From NCBI RefSeq assembly GCF_036199905.1, contig NZ_CP108109.1, forward strand, positions 4,263,501-4,327,500: a stretch of 64,000 bases of DNA, written 5' to 3'. Source of the DNA: Streptomyces sp. NBC_00223 (GTDB lineage Bacteria; Actinomycetota; Actinomycetes; Streptomycetales; Streptomycetaceae). This document shows, in pieces, positions 37,557-46,571 of the stretch. The position numbers and the translations under genes are program-made. The notes under the pieces are model-generated. The model was not told where the DNA came from. It did no database searches and saw only the letters and a program-made list of their open reading frames with translations. Each line of letters opens with the position of its first letter. Positions within the stretch are counted from its first letter, which is position 1.

Positions 37557-37686
37557 CTTCTCGACGCGAGGTATCCCCGTCACGGGGGCGCCGCGCCATC
37601 GCCTCGCGCCCGGGCGAGGCGGGCACTCTGCGTGTGGCCTTAGCCTGGTACAAGGCAGTAGTCCGTATGCGGCGAAGGAGATGAAC

Positions 37687-37950
37687 ATGACCACTGCACC
37701 TGGTGGCGTTCCGCACTCGTCCGCGTCCGAGGTCCATCCCCTGCGAACCATCCGTGAGATCCGGGAGTCCCTGCCGGAGGACCAGGCCCGGCATTTCGAC
37801 GCGGAACTCGCCGACACCGCGATCGAGGAGCTGCCGGAAATGCTGAGCCGGTGGGTCCGGCTGGCCGCCGACGGGTTCGAGGAGTTCCTGCTGTCCAAGC
37901 CCTTCGAAGGACTCGCTTTCGGCGCCCGCTCCTACGCTGGCGCGTGGTGA
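37687..37950 (+). CDS. Small DUF6247-like protein, possible antitoxin half of a broken pair
   Basis: 87 residues. ATG 37687 is preferred over ATG 37681 because GAAGGAG then has 6-base spacing. HPLRTIREIRESLPEDQARHF and ELPEMLSRWVRLAAD fit DUF6247 proteins, which often precede a RelE-like toxin gene. Here the bases just downstream read, in an overlapping frame, LLDPSVVLVAAGAAEYEDRV then a stop before the CRISPR leader; this may be what is left of a partner. The DUF call is from memory and moderate. Confidence 0.5.
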   Translation: MTTAPGGVPHSSASEVHPLRTIREIRESLPEDQARHFDAELADTAIEELPEMLSRWVRLAADGFEEFLLSKPFEGLAFGARSYAGAW

Positions 37951-38064
37951 CCACTTGCTTGACCCGTCTGTCGTGCTCGTGGCCGCCGGAGCCGCTGAGT
38001 ACGAGGACCGCGTAGTGCCGATCGGCGAGCCAGAAGCGGCGGCCCATTCGACCGTCGCAAGGCA

Positions 38065-38154
38065 TTGAATGTGGCCGATATATCCCATATGACGGTCTCG
38101 ATGAAAGTGATGGAATCGGCCCCACCCAAGTAGCAAACCCGCAGGTCATCTAGG
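38065..38154 (+). promoter_or_regulatory. CRISPR leader 2
   Basis: AT-rich relative to surroundings (GATATATCCCATATGACGG), with the shared core AAAGTGATGGAATC, then GCAAACCCGCAGGTCATCTA ending at the first repeat. It is the leader nearest the cas operon. Confidence 0.8.
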
Positions 38155-38611
38155 GTGCTCCCCGCACGCGCGGGGATGGTCCCCTGCTCAGCGGCGCGGC
38201 GTTGGACGTGCGGATGTGCTCCCCGCACGCGCGGGGATGGTCCCTTCGGTTCAACGCGGGCGACGTACGGAAGCCAGTGCTCCCCGCACGCGCGGGGATG
38301 GTCCCCACAGGGCCCGGGTCTGCGCGTTACCGATGATGTGCTCCCCGCACGCGCGGGGATGGTCCCGTCCTCACGCGGCGCCCCCGTCCGGCTGCACGGT
38401 GCTCCCCGCACGCGCGGGGATGGTCCCGCCACCGTGCCCGGCGGTGTCCAGCGCGGCCTGTGCTCCCCGCACGCGCGGGGATGGTCTCCTATGCTGCACG
38501 GTGTAACAAAGTTCAAGTGGTGTGCTCCCCGCACGCGCGGGGATGGTCCCTAGGTCATGTCATCAGATGAGGGACGCTACGCGTGCTCCTCGCGCATGCG
38601 GGGACCTTTCC
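38155..38611 (+). CRISPR. CRISPR array 2 (type I-E, 8 repeats, 7 spacers)
   Basis: 29-base repeats at 38155, 38216, 38277, 38338, 38399, 38460, 38522 and 38583, spacers 32 bases (one of 33). Repeat begins GTGCTCCCCGCACGCGCGGG and ends GATGGTCCC; the sixth has one change and the eighth is degenerate, giving the distal end. Leader at left, cas operon 0.7 kb to the right on the same strand. Arrays can be processed by the Cas6e encoded at 46571. The spacers do not visibly match this window. Confidence 0.95.
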
Positions 38612-38787
38612 AACGAGCAGGGCAGCCATCGTGAATGTCCGCTCATTTTTCTAACTAGGTAATGTCACCAGACCAGAACCAACTCCTCAAACCAGTAATT
38701 TGCCGTAGCTCTTGCCCTCCGCTACGCTGCGGCAGTATCGGCGCGGACCGCCCAACGCCCTGTGAAGACAAGGACGTTGAGCAAAAC

Positions 38788-38824
38788 GGCCGGGCCCCCG
38801 ACTCGCGATCGGAGGGGCCCGGCC
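38788..38824 (+). terminator. Hairpin upstream of a small membrane-protein gene
   Basis: Perfect 11-bp stem (GGCCGGGCCCC) with 15-base loop, 34 bases before the next start. It may end the array transcript or act as attenuator. Confidence 0.5.
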
Positions 38825-38857
38825 ATCGCTCCCTCAGGTGACGAAGGAGGCATATTG

Positions 38858-39073
38858 ATGGTACAGAGGTGGAGGCCTTCGGTGGCGGGTCGGCAGCGTG
38901 ACCGCCAGGTGACGGGCTTGTTGGCGGCCGCCTTGGCCGCCGGGGCCGGATCGCAGGCCGTCGTCGACGTGGGCGCGCGCGGCCTCGTCGTGACCATCGT
39001 CGTTCTCATCCTCGTCGGGGGCTGGAACCCCGGTCGTCGGACGCGTCGCCGTCGATGCGGGCTGGCACGATAG
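38858..39073 (+). CDS. Small membrane protein between array 2 and the cas operon
   Basis: 71 residues from ATG 38858, with the strong site ACGAAGGAGG upstream. Basic N-terminus (VQRWRPSVAGRQRDRQ), a hydrophobic helix (GLVVTIVVLILVGGW) near residue 50, and a very Arg-rich C-terminus (GRRTRRRRCGLAR). No family recognised. The position beside the cas genes may be incidental. Confidence 0.55.
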   Translation: MVQRWRPSVAGRQRDRQVTGLLAAALAAGAGSQAVVDVGARGLVVTIVVLILVGGWNPGRRTRRRRCGLAR

Positions 39074-39223
39074 CGAGCCGCGCAAAGCTGAGCCGGTGCG
39101 GTCCCGACCCTCTCGGGGAAGGGCCGGGCCGGCCCGGCATCGATCGGCTGGCGCCGATCACTCCGCGCGCGAACGCGGTGCCCTACCGACCGCATCGCCA
39201 CCACGGCCGCGCACAGCCGCGCA

Positions 39224-39265
39224 TTGCGCGATCAATTTCGATCAAGACAAGCTATCTATGATCAA
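39224..39265 (+). promoter_or_regulatory. Putative cas promoter with three phased GATCAA repeats
   Basis: GATCAA occurs at 39230, 39240 and 39260, i.e. 10 and 20 bases apart on one helical face, in an AT-rich island. TATCTA (39253-39258) could be the -10. An ATG at 39258 would overlap it, favouring the later start of cas3. A repressor or activator of the cas operon probably binds here. Confidence 0.5.
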
Positions 39266-39323
39266 TACCGGCTTTCTGTGTGATAAACACCTCGACGAGG
39301 GGGCGCTGTTGTTGAATGACGGC

Positions 39324-42300
39324 ATGACCGCAGCACATGCCGAACGCCTCTCCCTGGGGAGGGAATTGACGGGCGCGACGCGTACGGTGTGGGCGAAGCA
39401 CGACCGTAAGACGGACGGCTGGCTTCCCCTGTGGCAGCACATGGAAGACAGCGCCGGAGTCGCGGAACTGCTATGGGATCGATGGGTGCCGCGCAGCGTC
39501 AAGTCGTTGGTGGCCGAAGGGCTGCCAGCCGGTGAGAGCGACGCACGGCTTCTCGTGATATGGCTCTCCGCTACCCACGACATTGGTAAGGCCACTCCTG
39601 CGTTCGCATGCCAGGTCGACTTGTTGGCCAACGCCATGCGGGAAGCGGGGCTTCACATGGAGCAGCGCCAGCAGTACGGCGACGACCGCCGGATGGCTCC
39701 GCACGGGTTGGCCGGGCAGTTGCTGATCCAGGAGTGGCTGGAGCGGCGGTATGGATGGACCGGGAGGTCAGCTGCCCAGTTCGCCGTCATCGCTGGTGGT
39801 CATCACGGAGTGCCGCCGGGGCATGAGCAGATCCACGACCTCGATCTGCACCCGGAGTTGTTGCGAGCGCGAGGCGCCGACGAGGAGTGCTGGCGGCAGG
39901 TCCAGACCGAACTGCTGGACGCCTGTGCCCGTGTGTACGGGGTGCAGCAGCGACTCGCGGACTGGCGCCAGGTCAAACTGTCCCAGCCGGCTCAGGTCAT
40001 GCTCACGGCGCTGGTCATTGTCGCCGACTGGATCGCCAGCAGTGCCGAGTTGTTCCCCTATTACCCGGGGGCCGCTGGGCGGACCGGAGCCGAGCGGTTG
40101 GCTGCGGCGTGGCGCGGCATCGACCTGCCAGCACCCTGGGCGCCCGAGGAACCGATAGGGACGGCGGCCGAGTTGTTTGCGAGCCGCTTCGCGCTGCCTC
40201 CGGGGGCGGGGATCAGGCCGGTACAGGAAGCAGCGGTGCGCATGGCGCGGGAGATGGCGGCCCCCGGCCTGATGGTGATCGAAGCACCCATGGGTGAGGG
40301 GAAGACCGAGGCGGCTCTCGCGGTGGCCGAGATCTTCGCCGCGCGCAGCGGCGCGGGAGGATGTTTCGTCGCGCTGCCGACCCGCGCCACCGGAAACGCG
40401 ATGTTCTCCCGGGTGATCTCGTGGCTGCGCGGTATGCCGGGTTCGGAGCAGCACTCGGTCTTCCTCGCCCATGCGAAGGCGGCCCTGAATGACCAGTACG
40501 CGTATCTCTCGCAGTTGGGCGCCCGGACGATCGCGGCGGTGGACCTCGACGGCGAGACAGGGGTGTCGGCGCCCTCCCGGAAGAACACTCGTAAGGATTC
40601 GGCGGAGCTTGTGGCCCACCAATGGCTGCGCGGGCGGAAGAAGGGAATGCTCGCCTCCTTTGCGGTGGGCACGGTCGACCAACTGCTGTTCGCCGGGCTG
40701 AAAAGCCGCCACCTCGCTCTGCGGCACCTCGCGCTTGCGGGCAAGGTGGTCGTGATCGACGAGATCCACGCCTACGACGCCTATATGAGCGTCTACCTCG
40801 AACGGGTGTTGTCCTGGCTGGGCGGCTACCGCGTGCCGGTGGTGATGCTGTCGGCGACGCTGCCGGCCGATCGTCGCCGCGCGCTGATAGAGGCGTACGC
40901 CGGTGAGTCGGAGGGCACCGCCGCGGTACTGGGCGGGTCCGGGTATCCCCTGGTGACCACCGTCGCCCCCGGCACGGAACCGATGACGGCTCGGCCACCG
41001 GCGGCGTCCGAGCGGCACACGGACGTCCGGATCGAGCCGCTGGACGACGAACTGAGCGTGCTGACCGACCGCTTGGCCGACTGCCTGTCCGAAGGGGGCT
41101 GCGCCCTCGTTGTCCGCAACACCGTGGACCGGGTTCTGCAGACGGCCGAACGCCTGCGTGAGCGCTTCGGGGCGGAGAGCGTCACGGTGGCGCACTCACG
41201 CTTCCTTGACGCCGATCGGGCGTGCAAGGACGACGAGTTGCTGGCTCGGTTCGGTCCGGGCGGCTCCCGGCCGAACGGACCGCACATCGTCGTGGCCAGT
41301 CAGGTCGCCGAGCAGTCACTCGACATCGACTTCGACCTGCTGGTCACCGATCTGGCCCCCGTCGACCTCGTACTCCAGCGCATGGGCAGGCTGCACCGGC
41401 ACCATCGTGGCGGTCCGGAGCAGCACGACCGGCCGCGCAAGGTACGTATTCCCCGCTGCTTCGTCACAGGCGTGGACTGGAACACGGTGCCTCCCGAGCC
41501 GGTCCGCGGCTCGGCGGCGGTGTACGGGCGCTACACGCTGCTGCGCGCGCTGGCGGTGCTGCGCCCCCACCTCGACGGCCACCCGGTCAGCCTGCCCGCC
41601 GACATCGAACGGCTCGTGCAGCGGGCCTACGGAGCCGCGCCGGAAGGTCCTGCCGAGTGGGCCGACGCCATGGCCGAGGCACACCGCGACCAGGAAGTGC
41701 GCTTCGGCGACCAGCGGGCCCGGGCGGCTGTTTTCCGGCTCGACAAGATACGTCGACCGGGCCGGTCGCTCGTCGGCTGGATAGACGCGGGTACGGGGGA
41801 GGCGGACGACACACCGACCGGCCGGGCCCAGGTACGCGACAGCGAGGAGAGCCTGGAGGTTCTCGTCGTGCAGCGGCATTCGGACGGGTCGTTCACTACC
41901 GTGCCCTGGTTGGAGAAGGGCCTCGGCGGTCTCCCGCTGCCCACAGACGCGGTCCCACCGTCGCGCGCGGCCCGGGCGGTCGCCGCCAGTGCCCTCCGGC
42001 TGCCGTACCACTTCTCCAAGCCCTGGATGGTGGATCGGGTTATTCAGGAGCTTGAGGAACTGTGCTTTCCCGCCTGGCAGGAGAAGGACTGTCCCTGGCT
42101 GGCCGGTGAACTGATTCTCGCGCTGGACGAGGACTGTCGTACCCAACTGGCAGGCTACGAACTCCACTACAGCAGCACCGACGGTCTGACCGTCACACCG
42201 GCCGGTGCACGTGATGTGAGGCTGGTGAGCGGCGTGCCGTCCTTCGATCTCGTCTCCCGCCCCTGGCTGCCCGTCGTGCGAAGCGACGGTACGACCGCGG

Positions 42301-43901
42301 AGTTGTCGTTGCACCAGGTGTTCGCCCAGGCGGCGGGCGTACGACGGCTGGTGGGGGATGTACCCACGCAGGAGTTTGCGCTGTTGCGGCTGCTGCTGGC
42401 GATCCTCCACGACGCGGTGGAAGGGCCGGAGGATCTGGACGACTGGGAGGATCTCTGGTCCGATCCCGACTCCATGGCTGTGGTGTCCGCGTACCTGGAG
42501 CGCCACCGGGGGCGCTTCGACCTGCTCGACGAAAAAGCGCCCTTCTTCCAGGTGAGCGGTCTGCGGACGGAGAAGGACGAGGCAGCGTCCCTCAATAGGA
42601 TCGTCGCCGATGTACCCAACGGCGATCCCTTCTTCACCATGCGCATGCCCGAGGCTGGACGCATCGGTTTCGCCGAGGCCGCCCGATGGGTCGTGCACGC
42701 CCAGGCGTTCGACACCTCCGGTATCAAGTCCGGTGCCGTGGGCGACCCGAGGGTCAAGGGTGGAAAGGGATATCCGCAAGGTGTCGCCTGGGCCGGGAAT
42801 CTGGGCGGGGTGTACGCGGAAGGGCGGAACCTGCGCGAGACACTGCTGCTCAACCTGGTCGCCGCCGACACGACAGGCATCCAGTGGGAGCGCGAACTCG
42901 ACCGCCCCGCCTGGCGCCAGGAGCAGCGCGGCCCGGCAGCGTCCGACGAAGTGGAACTCAAGAGGCGTCCGGCCGGCCCCCGTGACCTTTACACCTGGCA
43001 GTCGAGGCGGCTGCGCCTGGTCCACGACGGTGATGACGTACACGGCGTTGTGCTGGGGTACGGCGATCCGCTCGCCCAGCGGAACATGCAGCACCTTGAG
43101 CCCATGACCGGCTGGCGGCGCAGCACCGCCCAGGAGAAGAAGACCGGCCAGGCGCAGGTGTACATGCCGCAGGAGCACCAGCCGGCCCGTGCCGCCTGGC
43201 GCGGACTGGAGAGTCTGCTGCATTCCGAGGGCGAGCCCGGCGCCGCCCGGCGTACCGGCCCCCCGTCGGCCATTCGGCCCGGCATCGTGAAATGGGTCGC
43301 CCGTCTGGCCACCGAGGAACTGCTGCCTCGGCGCAGCCTGATCCGGGTCCGCACCGTCGGTGCCCACTACGGCACTCAGCAGTCCGTCATCGACGAAATG
43401 GTGGATGACGGTGTCGCCATGGCCGTCGTCCTGCTCCATGAACACGACTTCCGCTACGGGAAGGAAGCTGTCGGCGCCGTCGCCGACACGGAGAAGTCCG
43501 TCAACGCTCTGGGTAGCCTCGCGGCCGAACTGGCACAGGCTTGCGGCGCTCTGCCGGACGCGCCCCGCGAAGCGGCTCGCGACCTCGGATTCGGCGAGCT
43601 GGACGGGCCCTACCGGCAGTGGTTGAGCAGGCTCGGCGACACCGGCGACCCGGAGCAGGCCCGTGCAGACTGGCAGCACACGGTTCACCGCGTGCTCAGC
43701 CGACTGGCCCGCGGCCTGCTCGACGCCTCGGGACGGGCGGGCTGGACAGGACGGAACGTGGAGACGCCGCAGGGCCCCCGGTGGCTCGACGACACCCTGG
43801 CCGACCTGCGTTTCCGGTCCCGTATCAATCAGGCGTTGCCCAAACGCCGTACCGGAGCCGGCGTGGCGAGCCCTGACAACGACGAGAGAGCACCCGTATG
43901 A
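39324..43901 (+). CDS. cas3: Cas3-Cas8e (Cse1) fusion protein
   Basis: 1525 residues from ATG 39324 (39258 is the alternative). Residues 1 to about 970 are Cas3: HD nuclease ligands in QHMEDSAG, ATHDIGKA, PHGLAGQ and GGHHGVPP; helicase Walker A MGEGKTEAAL near 322, DEIH near 476, SATLP near 510, QRMGRLHRHH near 684. From FDLVSRPWLPVV (about 974) the protein is Cas8e, the large Cascade subunit that reads the PAM. Normally these are two genes; the same fusion is known in Streptomyces griseus and a few actinobacteria. It tethers the nuclease-helicase to Cascade. The stop overlaps the next start (ATGA). Confidence 0.95.
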   Translation: MTAAHAERLSLGRELTGATRTVWAKHDRKTDGWLPLWQHMEDSAGVAELLWDRWVPRSVKSLVAEGLPAGESDARLLVIWLSATHDIGKATPAFACQVDLLANAMREAGLHMEQRQQYGDDRRMAPHGLAGQLLIQEWLERRYGWTGRSAAQFAVIAGGHHGVPPGHEQIHDLDLHPELLRARGADEECWRQVQTELLDACARVYGVQQRLADWRQVKLSQPAQVMLTALVIVADWIASSAELFPYYPGAAGRTGAERLAAAWRGIDLPAPWAPEEPIGTAAELFASRFALPPGAGIRPVQEAAVRMAREMAAPGLMVIEAPMGEGKTEAALAVAEIFAARSGAGGCFVALPTRATGNAMFSRVISWLRGMPGSEQHSVFLAHAKAALNDQYAYLSQLGARTIAAVDLDGETGVSAPSRKNTRKDSAELVAHQWLRGRKKGMLASFAVGTVDQLLFAGLKSRHLALRHLALAGKVVVIDEIHAYDAYMSVYLERVLSWLGGYRVPVVMLSATLPADRRRALIEAYAGESEGTAAVLGGSGYPLVTTVAPGTEPMTARPPAASERHTDVRIEPLDDELSVLTDRLADCLSEGGCALVVRNTVDRVLQTAERLRERFGAESVTVAHSRFLDADRACKDDELLARFGPGGSRPNGPHIVVASQVAEQSLDIDFDLLVTDLAPVDLVLQRMGRLHRHHRGGPEQHDRPRKVRIPRCFVTGVDWNTVPPEPVRGSAAVYGRYTLLRALAVLRPHLDGHPVSLPADIERLVQRAYGAAPEGPAEWADAMAEAHRDQEVRFGDQRARAAVFRLDKIRRPGRSLVGWIDAGTGEADDTPTGRAQVRDSEESLEVLVVQRHSDGSFTTVPWLEKGLGGLPLPTDAVPPSRAARAVAASALRLPYHFSKPWMVDRVIQELEELCFPAWQEKDCPWLAGELILALDEDCRTQLAGYELHYSSTDGLTVTPAGARDVRLVSGVPSFDLVSRPWLPVVRSDGTTAELSLHQVFAQAAGVRRLVGDVPTQEFALLRLLLAILHDAVEGPEDLDDWEDLWSDPDSMAVVSAYLERHRGRFDLLDEKAPFFQVSGLRTEKDEAASLNRIVADVPNGDPFFTMRMPEAGRIGFAEAARWVVHAQAFDTSGIKSGAVGDPRVKGGKGYPQGVAWAGNLGGVYAEGRNLRETLLLNLVAADTTGIQWERELDRPAWRQEQRGPAASDEVELKRRPAGPRDLYTWQSRRLRLVHDGDDVHGVVLGYGDPLAQRNMQHLEPMTGWRRSTAQEKKTGQAQVYMPQEHQPARAAWRGLESLLHSEGEPGAARRTGPPSAIRPGIVKWVARLATEELLPRRSLIRVRTVGAHYGTQQSVIDEMVDDGVAMAVVLLHEHDFRYGKEAVGAVADTEKSVNALGSLAAELAQACGALPDAPREAARDLGFGELDGPYRQWLSRLGDTGDPEQARADWQHTVHRVLSRLARGLLDASGRAGWTGRNVETPQGPRWLDDTLADLRFRSRINQALPKRRTGAGVASPDNDERAPV

Positions 43902-44614
43902 CCACAACCGCGATCGGCGATCCGGCCGGTCAGGACACCCCCTCAACCACCGAACCGACGCGAACCCGGGGACGCGTGCTGACGTTGGTCGGCAGCACCG
44001 TACGCGCCCATGTGGGCCGCATTCAGCATGGCTACAGGGACGACCGGCCGGACGCCGTCGCCGCTCTGGCCCGACTGCGGCGCGGCGCGGGGAGACCGGC
44101 CGGCGAGCTTCCCGACCTGTGGGGCATGACCGGCACGGACACCCTGTACGCCGAGGCGCCCGACTGGGGCGAGCGGCGGATGGAACAGGCCGAGCAAGCC
44201 CTGCATATCGCCGTGACCCTGTGGGCCCTCCACCAGCAGTCGCACCGGTCCGCGGCCATGCACATCACCGGCGGACCCGAACTGGGCGTTGCTGTAAGGC
44301 GCTTGATGCCGGACAGCGGAGCGTTCGACGACCGGATTCTCCGGCGCTTCGTCCGCACCGCCACCGCCTCTTCCCTCCCGGTGCTCGCCCAGCGGCTGCG
44401 CGACCTGGTGCTGCTGCTGCGTCAGGCGGATATTCCGCTGGACTACGGACTGCTCGCCGACCAGCTCTACCAGTGGCAGCAGCCGGCCGGTCCTGCGGCT
44501 GTGCACCGAGCGTGGGGACGTGCCTTCCACGCCTACCGCCCGCCCGCCCCGGCCACTTCCAAGACTCCGACCACCCCGGACACCGCTCCGGACAGCGACA
44601 AGGACGCTCAGTGA
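43898..44614 (+). CDS. casB: Cascade small subunit Cse2 (Cas11e)
   Basis: 238 residues; starts in the ATGA overlap with the fusion gene. Pattern of Cse2: helical, with AALARLRRGAGRPAGELPDLWG near the N-terminus, ALHIAVTLWALHQQ, and LRRFVRTATASSLPVLAQRL then LRDLVLLLRQADIPLDYG. Two copies normally form the belly of the type I-E Cascade, stabilising the R-loop. The C-terminal 25 residues are Pro/Thr-rich and dispensable-looking. Assigned both by sequence and by position between cas8e and cas7e. Confidence 0.93.
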   Translation: MTTTAIGDPAGQDTPSTTEPTRTRGRVLTLVGSTVRAHVGRIQHGYRDDRPDAVAALARLRRGAGRPAGELPDLWGMTGTDTLYAEAPDWGERRMEQAEQALHIAVTLWALHQQSHRSAAMHITGGPELGVAVRRLMPDSGAFDDRILRRFVRTATASSLPVLAQRLRDLVLLLRQADIPLDYGLLADQLYQWQQPAGPAAVHRAWGRAFHAYRPPAPATSKTPTTPDTAPDSDKDAQ

Positions 44615-45816
44615 GCCGCACCATCGTGGATGTGCACATCCTGCACACTGTTCCCCCGAGCAACCTCAACCGTGACGACACCGGCGCACCGAAGACAGCT
44701 GTCTACGGTGGCGTGCGCCGCGCCCGCGTTTCCAGCCAGGCGTGGAAGCGGGCCACCCGCAAGGCCTTCGAAAGCCTGCTTGACCCGTCCGAACTCGGGG
44801 TGCGGACAAAGAAGGTGGCCGCGGCACTGGCCGAGCGCATCAGTGCCCTGGAGCCGTCGCTGGCCCGGGAGACGGCCTTGGCCGCGGCCGCGGAGGCGGT
44901 CCACGCCGCCACCGGGGCCAAGATCGAGCCCCCGAAGCGCAAGTCGGCCGACGCCGCGAAGGGCGGGGCGGACGCGCCCGCTCCGGAATCCTCCTACCTG
45001 ATGTTTCTCAGCGCCCGCCAGTTCGACGCTCTCGCCGTGCTGGCCCTCGAAGGCATCAAGGGCTCGGGCGACATCAAGGCGTTCTTCAAGAACCGCGACA
45101 ACAAGGCACGTGCCCGTGAAGCCGCCGTCACTCGGCACTCCGTGGACATCGCCCTGTTCGGACGGATGGTCGCCGACTCCTCCGACATCAACGTGGACGC
45201 CGCCGCGCAGGTCGCCCACGCCATCAGCGTGCACGCGGTGGAGAACGAGACCGACTACTTCACCGCCGTGGACGACCGGAACGAGGGCGACGGGGAATCC
45301 GGTGCCGGCATGATCGGCACGGTCGACTTCAACTCCGCCACGCTCTACCGCTACGCGGCCCTGGACATTGATGCGCTGAGCCGTAATCTCGGCCAGGGAC
45401 TCCGCGACGACGAGCCCGTCACAGATCCGGTACGCCGCGCGGTCGAGGCGTTCATCAAGGGATTCGCCGCCTCCGTCCCCACCGGAAAGATCAACACCTT
45501 CGGCAACCAGACGCTGCCCGACGCGGTGGTCGTCAAGCTCCGCACGTCCCGTCCCGTCAATTTCGTGGGTGCCTTCGAGACCCCGGTCCGGGCGGACGAG
45601 GACGGCGGACACCTGGCCAAGGCATGCGCTGCCCTGGCCGCGTACGTTCCGAACGTCGAGCACGCTTACGGTGTCGAGAAGGACACGCACACATGGGTGG
45701 TCCGGGTCGGTCCCGGCACAGAGCCGCTGGCGGACCTGGGGACCGCCGTGACACTGCCCGAGTTGACGGACGCTGTCGGCGCCGCCGTGGCCGCCAGGCT
45801 GGAGCAGCGTGGATGA
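44611..45816 (+). CDS. cas7e: Cascade backbone subunit Cas7e
   Basis: 401 residues from GTG 44611, overlapping the cse2 stop (GTGA). VDVHILHTVPPSNLNRDDTG is the classic start of CasC/Cse4; YGGVRRARVSSQAWKRATRK and the RRM-fold segments MIGTVDFNSATLYRYAALDI and PTGKINTFGNQTLPDAVVVK confirm it. Six copies coat the crRNA spacer. A Lys/Ala-rich insert (about 105-130) is an ordinary loop variant. The start of cas5e overlaps the stop. Confidence 0.96.
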   Translation: MSRTIVDVHILHTVPPSNLNRDDTGAPKTAVYGGVRRARVSSQAWKRATRKAFESLLDPSELGVRTKKVAAALAERISALEPSLARETALAAAAEAVHAATGAKIEPPKRKSADAAKGGADAPAPESSYLMFLSARQFDALAVLALEGIKGSGDIKAFFKNRDNKARAREAAVTRHSVDIALFGRMVADSSDINVDAAAQVAHAISVHAVENETDYFTAVDDRNEGDGESGAGMIGTVDFNSATLYRYAALDIDALSRNLGQGLRDDEPVTDPVRRAVEAFIKGFAASVPTGKINTFGNQTLPDAVVVKLRTSRPVNFVGAFETPVRADEDGGHLAKACAALAAYVPNVEHAYGVEKDTHTWVVRVGPGTEPLADLGTAVTLPELTDAVGAAVAARLEQRG

Positions 45817-46571
45817 GCGTCCTGGCTCTGCGGCTGGCCGGTCCCCTGCAATCGTGGGGCGTCTCCGCACGCTTCGCCCGGCGCACCACGGAGACAGCGC
45901 CCACCAAGAGCGGGGTCATCGGCCTGCTCGCCGCCGCCCAGGGACGTGAGCGGGACGCCGATCTGTCCGATCTCGCCGCCCTGCGCTTCGGCGTACGCGT
46001 CGATCAGCCCGGCACGCGCATCCGCGACTTCCAGACAGCCCATCACGCTGTCACCGGCAAGTCGATGCCGGTCTCGGAGCGCTTCTACCTGGCGGACGCG
46101 GTGTTCGTGGCAGCCGTGGAAGGAGAGGACGCGTTGATCGACGCCCTGTACGCCGCCGTGAGGGCGCCCGTCTTCCTGCCTTACCTCGGGCGCCGCTCCT
46201 GCCCGCCTGCCGAACCCGTCGACCTGGGAGTGCGCCGCGAAGCCGACCTCCGTCATGTACTGGAGGACGAGCCGTGGATGGCGGCGGCGTGGTATCAACG
46301 CCGACTCGACCGCGAGCCCTTCCCCCGGCTGACCGTGATCGTGGAGTCCACACCTGACGAGGACCCCGGCGACATGGTGCGCGACCAACCGCTCAGCTTT
46401 GATCCGCGGCATCGGCGGTACGCCCTGCGCGGCTACCGCACGGACACGGTCTCCGTACCCAATCCACGAGCACGCGGCGGGACCCGTCGGAGCGACGCCC
46501 ACGCCGAACTCACACCCGCTCATGATCCGACGACCCAGCTGCCCCTGCTGTCCCCGCTGGACGGTGCCTGA
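45813..46571 (+). CDS. cas5e: Cascade subunit Cas5e
   Basis: 252 residues from ATG 45813 (ATGA overlap). LALRLAGPLQSWGVSARFARR is diagnostic for CasD; RTTETAPTKSGVIGLLAAAQG follows. It caps the 5' handle of the crRNA. The C-terminal 30 residues (after YRTDTVSVPNPRARGG) are a variable tail. The next start shares one base with its stop. Confidence 0.96.
   Translation: MSVLALRLAGPLQSWGVSARFARRTTETAPTKSGVIGLLAAAQGRERDADLSDLAALRFGVRVDQPGTRIRDFQTAHHAVTGKSMPVSERFYLADAVFVAAVEGEDALIDALYAAVRAPVFLPYLGRRSCPPAEPVDLGVRREADLRHVLEDEPWMAAAWYQRRLDREPFPRLTVIVESTPDEDPGDMVRDQPLSFDPRHRRYALRGYRTDTVSVPNPRARGGTRRSDAHAELTPAHDPTTQLPLLSPLDGA

Noticed and set aside
38155..38550. Apparent proteins with repeats such as LPARAGMVP and APRTRGDGP over the arrays
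   Set aside because: They are translations of CRISPR repeats in both strands; the 61-base period is not divisible by three, so all frames recur, and none has a gene-like start.
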